Source: Pseudomonadota bacterium
GTDB lineage: Bacteria > Pseudomonadota > Alphaproteobacteria > Rhizobiales > Hyphomicrobiaceae
DNA length: 10,833 nucleotides
Assembly: GCA_023416575.1 (NCBI GenBank)
Contig: JAEZHL010000101.1
Location: 1-10,833 of the forward strand
Direction of reading: 5' to 3'
Part shown: positions 1-5,250 of the stretch, in pieces
Numbering within the stretch: position 1 is the stretch's first letter
How the letters are laid out: each line of letters starts with the position of its first letter
Made by a program: the position numbers and the translations under genes
The notes under the pieces: model-generated
Seen by the model: only the letters and a program-made list of their open reading frames with translations
Databases searched by the model: none
What the model was told of the DNA's origin: nothing

Positions 1-1
1 G

Positions 2-979
2 ATTTCAGGTGTGCGCTACGCGCTACACAGCGGTCCCGTCAAATCGACTCTGCTACGGGCCGCAGCGTTCTTCCTGTTCGCCAGTGCGTTCTGGGCGCTG
101 CTGCCCCTCATCGCACGTACGGTGTTAGCTGGCGGCCCCGGCCTCTACGGCATCCTGCTTGGATGCCTCGGCGCGGGTGCGGTAACGGGAGCCGTTCTCC
201 TTCCAAGGATCAAATCTCGCCTCGGGCCCGATGGCACCGTGATGTTCGGAACGATAGGGCTTGCCGGTGTAACCATCCTGTTAGCCACCGTACCGAACGC
301 GTATTTCGCGGCTGCGGCAGCCTTGATGGCCGGCCTTTCCTGGATATCGGTCCTCTCGACGCTCAACGTATCGGCCCAGACGGCGCTGCCGAACTGGGTA
401 CGCGCACGCGGCCTTTCCGTCTTCCTCATGGTCTTCTTCGGCTCGATGACCGCGGGCAGCCTGATCTGGGGCCAGCTTGCGTCTCACGTGGGAATTCCCG
501 CCACGCTCATAACGGCTTCCGCCGGCGCTATCATCGCGATGATGCTCACGCGCCGTGCTAAGCTCAACCAGGGCGAAAGCATGGACCTCGCTCCCGCGCT
601 GCATTGGCCCGAACCGGTCGCGACCATCGAAAGGGAACGAGATCGCGGCCCGGTGATGATCCAAATCGTCTACGAGATCGACGCGAGTGACCGCCAGCGC
701 TTCGTAGAGCTCATGGCAAAGCTGGCCCAGGCGCGTCGCCGCAACGGAGCGTACAACTGGTCGCTGATGGAAGACCTAGGCGTCGAAAATCGCTTCGTCG
801 AGACTTGGCATGAGGCGTCGTGGCTGCAGCACCTGCGCCACCACGAGCATGTCAGCGGCGCCGATCGCGCAGTGCAAGAGCAGATTGCAAGCTTCAATCG
901 GTCGGCCAAGTCTTCGCCTGTCCACCTCATCTCTGTCGACGCACGGTCGAAGGCTCACGAAGTCGAGCCGCATTGGTGA
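2..979 (+). CDS. MFS transporter (MFS_3/EntS-like), C-terminal part, fused to a monooxygenase-like (ABM) domain; 5' end outside window
   Basis: Inner-membrane efflux transporter of the major facilitator superfamily, C-terminal part only. The frame is open to the left edge, so the GTG at 11 is probably internal. Counting from that GTG, six hydrophobic segments are visible (about residues 15-36, 45-64, 75-93, 97-120, 134-158 and 162-179), matching the C-terminal half of a 12-helix MFS protein. A charged linker follows. Residues about 214-297 form a soluble dimeric alpha-beta barrel resembling antibiotic-biosynthesis-monooxygenase domains, with the motifs RRRNGAYNW, RFVETWHEASW and HLRHHEHVS. 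This MFS-ABM arrangement is known in the MFS_3 (formerly DUF894) family, whose members are about 530-550 residues long, so roughly 200 residues are missing. The exported compound is unknown. The fused domain may bind or sense a ligand rather than catalyse, which is inference. No terminator is obvious after the TGA. Confidence 0.85.
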   Translation: MSGVRYALHSGPVKSTLLRAAAFFLFASAFWALLPLIARTVLAGGPGLYGILLGCLGAGAVTGAVLLPRIKSRLGPDGTVMFGTIGLAGVTILLATVPNAYFAAAAALMAGLSWISVLSTLNVSAQTALPNWVRARGLSVFLMVFFGSMTAGSLIWGQLASHVGIPATLITASAGAIIAMMLTRRAKLNQGESMDLAPALHWPEPVATIERERDRGPVMIQIVYEIDASDRQRFVELMAKLAQARRRNGAYNWSLMEDLGVENRFVETWHEASWLQHLRHHEHVSGADRAVQEQIASFNRSAKSSPVHLISVDARSKAHEVEPHW

Positions 980-1049
980 GCACCGTGAGCGATCCAATCT
1001 CAAAAACTTTCGCGGGACGGCCTTCGCATCATCCGCGCGGTTGGCAGAT

Positions 1050-1126
1050 TGAAGTTCTCGGTTCAGGGCTCCGAGCAGATCACCTTTGGCGAGCGCACGC
1101 GCCGCAGCCGAGATCAGCGAGTCCAT
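1050..1126 (-). pseudogene. N-terminal stump of a TPR/HTH-type conserved protein (remnant)
   Basis: Read on the minus strand from an ATG at 1126, the translation starts MDSLISAAARALAKGDLLG and continues ALNREL. This resembles the N-terminus of a proteobacterial family that I recall as starting MDxLIxAAARALAxGDPLGALKRVALR and continuing with TPR-like helices. The resemblance stops around position 1050. Beyond it the frame stays open to about 776, but only as a shadow of the MFS gene, and shows none of the expected repeats. I read this as a gene truncated by deletion when the MFS end was brought next to it. The match is from memory and only about 25 residues long, so it may be chance. If real, the gene once pointed away from the DUF899 gene and shared its upstream region. 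Confidence 0.3.
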
Positions 1127-1161
1127 CGGAATCCCGTCACACTTGTAACTCCCGCCCTTTC

Positions 1162-1173
1162 GAAGCGCGCTTC
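1162..1173. promoter_or_regulatory. 12-bp perfect palindrome upstream of the DUF899 gene
   Basis: GAAGCGCGCTTC is a perfect 12-bp palindrome, 47 bases before the ATG of the DUF899 gene and inside the only non-coding gap on the left side. The position would suit an operator. No binding protein is identifiable, and a GC-rich self-complementary core of this size can arise by chance. Confidence 0.25.
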
Positions 1174-1220
1174 TAAGTTTGCGCACTGGCGTCAAGCCCT
1201 CAACCAGCAGGAGGCAAACT

Positions 1221-1970
1221 ATGCAGCATCAAGTCGTTTCGCGCGAGGAGTGGCTGAAGGCGCGCAAGGCACTCCTGGCCAAGGAGAAGGCCATCACTCA
1301 CGAGCTCGATGCACTTCGCGCCGAGCGGCGACGACTGCCCTGGGTCAAAGTCGAAAAGCCGTACGCATTTGAAGGACCACAGGGCACATGCACGCTAACG
1401 GATCTGTTCGGCGTCCACAGCCAGCTCGCCGTTTACCATTTTATGCTGACGCCGGGATCCGATCACATCTGCAATGGGTGCTCCTTCATCGCGGATCACA
1501 TCGATGCGGCGCGGCAGCACTTCGAGCATGCCGACCTGGGATTTGCAGCGATCTCGCGCGCGCCACTCCAGCGGATCGAGCAGGTCAGGCGTCGCCTGGG
1601 CTGGACCTTCCCGTGGGTCTCCTCATATGGCACCGACTTCAATTTCGATTTTGGAGTGTCGTTCAAGAAGCAGGACATCGCCGCTGGCACCGCCAGCTAC
1701 AATTACGGCACGCAGCCGATCAAGAGCAGCGAAGACATGCACGGCACAAGTATCTTCGCCAGAGACGAGAAGGGCGACATCTATCACACCTACTCGACCT
1801 ATGGCCGCGGCGACGAGGTGCTGATGGGTGCGTTCGCCTGGCTCGATCTCACGCCCAAGGGCCGCAACGAGCTCGACGGCGTCATGAGCTGGGTGAAGCT
1901 GCATGACGAGTACAAGACCGCCACTAAGGAGAGCACATATAAGTCAGGTTCCCATGGGCGCACGCGATAG
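1221..1970 (+). CDS. DUF899 family thioredoxin-like protein
   Basis: A cytoplasmic, 249-residue protein of the DUF899 family, which has a thioredoxin-like fold and no settled reaction. The start at 1221 is chosen because a perfect AGGAGG lies at 1209-1214, six bases upstream, and because the family typically begins with the motif VVSREEWLKARKALLAKEK seen at residues 5-23. The frame extends 14 codons further upstream without support. Family landmarks in order are LPWVKVEKPYAFEGP (39-53), LTDLFG (59-64), VYHFML (71-76), the redox-like C84-N-G-C87 followed by SF, ISRAPL (111-116), GWTFPWVSSYGTDFNFDFGV (127-146) and a closing WVKLHDEY (224-231). Length and motif order look intact, so this is probably functional. 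The CxxC suggests thiol-disulfide or peroxide chemistry, which is inference. It is probably transcribed alone or with the short ORF that overlaps its stop. Confidence 0.9.
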   Translation: MQHQVVSREEWLKARKALLAKEKAITHELDALRAERRRLPWVKVEKPYAFEGPQGTCTLTDLFGVHSQLAVYHFMLTPGSDHICNGCSFIADHIDAARQHFEHADLGFAAISRAPLQRIEQVRRRLGWTFPWVSSYGTDFNFDFGVSFKKQDIAAGTASYNYGTQPIKSSEDMHGTSIFARDEKGDIYHTYSTYGRGDEVLMGAFAWLDLTPKGRNELDGVMSWVKLHDEYKTATKESTYKSGSHGRTR

Positions 1971-2113
1971 TGGTGCGATCCGTTCTGCAATGGGAAAAGG
2001 CGTTGCCCTCGGTGCTGCTCGCGGGCTGGTCCCTCGCGGCCACGCCGACTTTCGCGATCATGGCACTGCTTCTGCTGGCTCTGGCGGCGAGCACCCGGAC
2101 GCCCTCTGCGTAA
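1970..2113 (+). CDS. Short hydrophobic ORF coupled to the DUF899 gene (small membrane protein or 5' fragment of a broken gene)
   Basis: The ORF encodes 47 residues. A GTG at 1970-1972 shares one base with the TAG of the DUF899 gene, and a second GTG follows at 1973. The product begins VVRSVLQWEKALPSVLLAG and has one strongly hydrophobic stretch (about residues 14-40, including WSLAATPTFAIMALLLLALA), consistent with a single transmembrane helix. It ends at a TAA at 2111-2113. No clear Shine-Dalgarno is seen, so expression would depend on coupling to the upstream gene. The alternative, which I consider equally likely, is that this is the N-terminal part of a longer membrane protein lost through a frameshift near 2080-2110, because the adjacent DNA is degenerate. 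I do not recognise a family with certainty. Confidence 0.35.
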   Translation: MVRSVLQWEKALPSVLLAGWSLAATPTFAIMALLLLALAASTRTPSA

Positions 2114-2193
2114 CTGGGCACCACGCCGAGCACGATGGGTGTCGTCGATCGGTCAGAACTGGAGTTGGGACGGCGCTATGTCTGGAGCTATAC

Positions 2194-2375
2194 TTTGGGG
2201 CGGCTGACCGCGACCAGGGCCCCGGCGGCGCGACCGGCACGAACCCTAATCGAAACCGCTAAGCTCAACGACGTCGATCCAAAGCTTAGCTTACCGACGT
2301 GTCTGCTCACATCGCCGGTCATCCCATGAGGCCCATCGCAGAGCTGCTGTCATGGAACTGGAAGATCGAACTGCT
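2194..2375 (+). pseudogene. IS66-family transposase (TnpC) C-terminal remnant, frameshifted
   Basis: Fragments in two frames reproduce the conserved C-terminus of IS66-type TnpC. FGAADR (from 2194) corresponds to the usual FAGSDRGG. TLIETAKLNDVDP lies at 2243-2281, and HIAGHPMRPIAELLSWNWK lies at about 2308-2364. Compared with the family pattern from memory, about four bases are inserted before the LIETAKLN codons and one base is missing just after DVDP. The Trp codon expected in the QAWLADV motif reads TAG at 2287-2289, giving A-stop-LTDV. The rest of the element (tnpA, tnpB and most of tnpC) is absent, although weak similarity may reach back to about 2140. It is an inactive scar marking the boundary between the left genes and the operon. 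Confidence 0.75.
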
Positions 2376-2429
2376 GGCCGCAGTGCTGCATCGAAGACCT
2401 CATGCCCTGAGCATCCACAAAGCCCGCCA

Positions 2430-2465
2430 CCTAACCCGGCAGGGTGGGGACGGGGCAGCGCTTAC
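2430..2465 (+). repeat. Probable right terminal inverted repeat end of the IS66 remnant
   Basis: About 90 bases past the last recognisable TnpC codon the sequence reads GGGCAGCGCTTAC, ending at 2465. IS66-family ends characteristically begin GTAAGCG, which is what the reverse complement gives here. No left partner exists in the window, so the repeat cannot be verified by pairing, and its inner limit is arbitrary. Confidence 0.4.
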
Positions 2466-2481
2466 GGTGCGGCAACCCCAA

Positions 2482-2517
2482 AGACCCGGAGGTCTGCCCT
2501 CACAGTAATCGAGGGGC
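2482..2517 (-). terminator. Tandem hairpins downstream of the operon, possible terminator
   Basis: Just past the last gene of the minus-strand operon two hairpins lie in tandem. The first pairs GAGGG (2511-2515) with CCCTC (2497-2501) around a 9-base loop. The second pairs AGACC with GGTCT (2491-2495 with 2482-2486) around a TCCG tetraloop and is followed by only a short T run before GGGG. The placement, 23-58 bases after the stop, suits a terminator. The short stem and T run make it weak at best. Confidence 0.3.
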
Positions 2518-2539
2518 CTTAGTTGCCGCCATGCTCACC

Positions 2540-3340
2540 TCAGATCGATCGTGACAGCATATGTATGCCCCAGATTCGCTCGATGATGAACAATCCGGCA
2601 AAGGCGATCAGGAGCTGAATGAGGCTCAGTGCCGCAATCGAAGGATCAAAACTGCTTTCGATGTAACTCAGCATCACGACCGGCAGGGTCACGGTGGTGA
2701 CGCTGGTGAAGAAGTACGAGACGGGTAGATTGTCGATCGAAATCAGGAAGGCCAGCATTCCGCCGCCGACTAAACCAGGCCGTATCATCGGCAGCGTGAT
2801 GTGCCACAAAACCTGCCAGCGGGTCGCGCTCAACATGCGCGCGGCTTCTTCCAGATCACGTCCGACTGTCCGGTAAACTGCGATCACCGTACGGACTATG
2901 TAAGGCAATCCCACCAACGTGTGAGCGAGCAGGAGCCCGATGAAGCTGGTTCCGAGCCCGGCGCGTGACAGGTAGAACAGGAGCGCAAAGCCGAGCACGA
3001 TCAGCGGAACGGAGAGCGGTGACAGGAGGATGGTCACGATCACATCCGCCCATCGACTCTCGCGTTTTGCGAGCGCGAGCGCAGCGGGCGTGCCCAGCAG
3101 TATGGCGAGCAGCGTCGACAGGGTGGCAACTTGGAAGCTCGTGATCAGGCTGTCGGTAAACGGCTTGTAGCTGACAGCCTTCTCTATCCATTGCAGGGAG
3201 AAGCCCTGGATCGGGAAGCTGACGAACGCCCCCTCCTGGAACGCAACGACGATGACGATGACGATGGGTGCGAAAATGAAGCCGAAGAACAGCCAGAGAT
3301 AGGCCATCCATAGCCATTTTTTCCAGGCTTGTGGGCTCAT
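2540..3340 (-). CDS. ABC transporter permease, PotC-like (inner membrane subunit 2)
   Basis: A 266-residue inner-membrane permease of the binding-protein-dependent transport family (BPD_transp_1), in the PotC/polyamine-opine-iron group, where it would form a heterodimeric channel with the other permease. Hydrophobic segments lie at about residues 12-34, 65-90, 99-124, 131-155, 189-206 and 234-254. The cytoplasmic EAA loop that docks on the ATPase is at 164-190, starting EEAARMLSATRW and containing ITLP at 181-184. Serine 171 sits where this loop normally has glycine. The start is the ATG at 3340, which overlaps the upstream permease stop as ATGA and has a modest AGGTG at 3345-3349. It is the last gene of the operon. 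Substrate specificity cannot be read from it. Confidence 0.93.
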   Translation of the reverse strand: MSPQAWKKWLWMAYLWLFFGFIFAPIVIVIVVAFQEGAFVSFPIQGFSLQWIEKAVSYKPFTDSLITSFQVATLSTLLAILLGTPAALALAKRESRWADVIVTILLSPLSVPLIVLGFALLFYLSRAGLGTSFIGLLLAHTLVGLPYIVRTVIAVYRTVGRDLEEAARMLSATRWQVLWHITLPMIRPGLVGGGMLAFLISIDNLPVSYFFTSVTTVTLPVVMLSYIESSFDPSIAALSLIQLLIAFAGLFIIERIWGIHMLSRSI

Positions 3341-4173
3341 GTGACACCTGAGCGGCGAATGAAGCGAAGCTGTACAAAGAGCAGGAGTGCCGCAAGGATC
3401 ATGAGAACGTTGCTCATGGCCGCGGCCATGCCGAAGTCACGTGTCGTGTTGAACTGTTGGTAGATCAGCAGCGGGAACGTCTGCAGCGAGCCGCCGCCGA
3501 GAAACAGCAGTGTCACGAAGCTTCCCATTGCCAGCATGAAAACCAGGATGGCACCCGAGGCCACGCCGTCGAGGGACAACGGTACGGTCACGTGTGAGAA
3601 GACCTGGAAGCGGGATGCGCCGAGAACCTGGCCGGCCTCCTCGATTCGCGGATCGATCTTCTCGAGAACAGCGGCGATCGAAAGAACCATGAACGGCACC
3701 AGCACGTGGACCATGCCGATCAAAACCGAAACGGAGGAATTGAGAATATCGAGCGGCCGGTCGATCAACCCGAGCTGCTCGAGTGTCACATTCAACAGTC
3801 CGCGGCGTGCGAAGAGGACCCGCCAGCCGAACGTCCGCATGATGATTGAAGTCAGGAGCGGGCTGATCAGGAGGAAGATGATCAAAGCGCGCCCACCACG
3901 GGCGTGCCGCACGAGATAATAGGCGATGGGATAGCCGATCAGCAGGCAGATGGCCGTCGTTGCTGTGCTGAGAACAACCGTTTCGACCAGTGAGCGGAGA
4001 TAGAAAGAGTCGGTCGCCAATTTCCAATAGTAGCTGAACCAAGGCCCTTCCGGCGGCGAGATGCTGCGCAGGCTGTTGTCAGCGATGGCTGCGAAGAAAA
4101 TGGCAGCAAGGAACGCGAGCGCCGGAAGGACCGGCGCCCACGACATGATTTTCTTTGCAAGTGACGTTCGCAC
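3337..4173 (-). CDS. ABC transporter permease, PotB-like (inner membrane subunit 1)
   Basis: A 278-residue inner-membrane permease, PotB-like, partner of the downstream permease. Predicted helices lie at about 13-32, 62-89, 96-116, 146-170, 205-227 and 250-268. A periplasmic segment between the first two helices carries WFSYYWKLATDSFYLRSL, a pattern common in this subfamily. The EAA loop is at about 178-204, from EEAGQVLGASRFQ through VTVP. The start is taken as the GTG at 4173, only 7 bases after the binding-protein stop. An ATG at 4146 (MSWAPVLPALA) is an alternative, because neither start has a strong Shine-Dalgarno. Its stop overlaps the next start by four bases, implying translational coupling and equal dosage of the two permeases. 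Confidence 0.92.
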   Translation of the reverse strand: MRTSLAKKIMSWAPVLPALAFLAAIFFAAIADNSLRSISPPEGPWFSYYWKLATDSFYLRSLVETVVLSTATTAICLLIGYPIAYYLVRHARGGRALIIFLLISPLLTSIIMRTFGWRVLFARRGLLNVTLEQLGLIDRPLDILNSSVSVLIGMVHVLVPFMVLSIAAVLEKIDPRIEEAGQVLGASRFQVFSHVTVPLSLDGVASGAILVFMLAMGSFVTLLFLGGGSLQTFPLLIYQQFNTTRDFGMAAAMSNVLMILAALLLFVQLRFIRRSGVT

Positions 4174-4180
4174 GAACAGC

Positions 4181-5221
4181 TCAGCCTCGAATTTCGCGGT
4201 TCCAGCGGTCGACCCACTCCGGGATCACGGCTGCGATCTTGCCGAATGGCGGGAGCTGGGTCTTCTCCCATGGCGTAATACGTTCGCGAAACTCGGGTGG
4301 ATAGACGACCGTTGAATTCGTGATCGGATAGTTGACCAACCGGGAAAACTTGAGCTGCGCTTCGGGATCGAGCATCGCGTCGACATACTTCCAGCCGATG
4401 TCGGGTGTGTTCTTCACCTTGACGACCGATGCTGGAATCATCGCGGCGCCTTCTTCCGGGTTCAGCGGCGCGAGCCATTTGGCGCCGCCATCGTAGGCAT
4501 CCCAGATGCGCCCGTCATACCAGATGCCGACGTCCGCCTCGCCCGACTGAAGGAGTTGCGGGAACTCGGTCACGCTGTTCCAGAACACGGTGTTCGGCTT
4601 CATGCGCTTCACGGCCTCGAAGCCGGGTGTGACGTTGTCGACACCGCCGCCGTAAACCTGAGCCAAAGGCCACAGGAGAATGGTCGGTGTGAACGCCCAG
4701 CCGATACCGGGCAACGCCGCCCGCAACTCGCCCTTGGAAACGCGCTCGACCAGCTCCTTGTAGCTCTTCGGAGGGTTCTTCACCCGGTCACGGTGATAGC
4801 CGAAAACGGCGGCGCCGTAATTCGTGCAGACGCCCCAGCCTTCCGTCATTTCGATGAATGGTTTCGGAATGTCCTTGAGGTTCGGGACGTTCTCGACAGT
4901 CACTTTTTCGAACAGTCCCTTCGCGCCACCGGCGAGGGCGAGCTCGACCGGCATGAGGGAAACGTGGATCGGGGGCGCGGATTTGTTCGCTTCAATCTGG
5001 CTCAGCCATTGCGGCGGGCCGCCCAGCTGGACATCGACGGCCCAGCCGGTGTTCTTCGTAAACACCGGGGCGTAGATTTCCCGCTGAGCCTTCTCCCAGG
5101 TGCCGCCGTAGCTGGTGACGGTCAGACGCTGCTGCTGCGCCAGCGCTTTACCCGTGAACGGATAAAACGCTGCGCCTGCGGCCGCGCCGGCAAGCAAGTG
5201 ACGTCGTGAGATGCCGGTCAT
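4181..5221 (-). CDS. Periplasmic substrate-binding protein of the ABC transporter, PotD-like, with Tat-type signal
   Basis: A 346-residue extracellular solute-binding protein (SBP family 1/8, PotD/AfuA-like) that captures the ligand in the periplasm. The signal peptide has a twin-arginine-like motif, SRRHLLAG at residues 5-12, a hydrophobic stretch, and a likely cleavage after ALA at residue 28, before QQQ. The mature protein starts LTVTSYGGTWEKAQREIYAP, the usual opening of this family, and later shows WGVCTNYG (129-136), ADVGIWYDGR (229-238) and NYPITNSTV (297-305). The start at 5221 is favoured over an in-frame GTG at 5254, because GAGGAG (5229-5234 on the plus strand) lies seven bases upstream and the signal then begins properly. 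It follows hyuB by 29 bases. Aromatic and acidic residues could suit a cationic ligand, but the family also binds other molecules. Confidence 0.92.
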   Translation of the reverse strand: MTGISRRHLLAGAAAGAAFYPFTGKALAQQQRLTVTSYGGTWEKAQREIYAPVFTKNTGWAVDVQLGGPPQWLSQIEANKSAPPIHVSLMPVELALAGGAKGLFEKVTVENVPNLKDIPKPFIEMTEGWGVCTNYGAAVFGYHRDRVKNPPKSYKELVERVSKGELRAALPGIGWAFTPTILLWPLAQVYGGGVDNVTPGFEAVKRMKPNTVFWNSVTEFPQLLQSGEADVGIWYDGRIWDAYDGGAKWLAPLNPEEGAAMIPASVVKVKNTPDIGWKYVDAMLDPEAQLKFSRLVNYPITNSTVVYPPEFRERITPWEKTQLPPFGKIAAVIPEWVDRWNREIRG

Positions 5222-5228
5222 TTTGGTG

Positions 5229-5234
5229 CTCCTC
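5229..5234 (-). promoter_or_regulatory. Strong ribosome binding site for the substrate-binding protein
   Basis: GAGGAG on the minus strand lies seven bases before the ATG at 5221, and decides that start against the upstream GTG at 5254. It is the best Shine-Dalgarno in the operon, which fits a binding protein that usually has to be made in excess over the other subunits. Confidence 0.7.
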
Positions 5235-5250
5235 TGATCCACGTTATGTT

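Noticed and set aside
776..1195. Minus-strand 139-codon open frame overlapping the MFS gene end
   Set aside because: Most of it is antisense to the MFS-ABM coding sequence and shows no family features; only its first 25 or so residues (1126-1050) may be a genuine remnant.
2258..2290. 7-bp inverted repeat GCTAAGC/GCTTAGC with a 19-base spacer
   Set aside because: Both arms fall inside the decayed IS66 transposase coding sequence and are explained by codons plus point changes rather than by a regulatory hairpin.
3131..3313. Run of aspartate codons (DDDDDDD) in a plus-strand frame at about 3250-3270
   Set aside because: It is the antisense of the Val/Ile-rich first membrane helix of the downstream permease (VIVIVVAF), not a repeat or an acidic protein.
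4556..5209. 217-codon plus-strand open frame opposite the binding-protein gene
   Set aside because: It is a shadow of a well-supported gene in GC-rich DNA; the product is arginine/aspartate-rich and has no recognisable domain.
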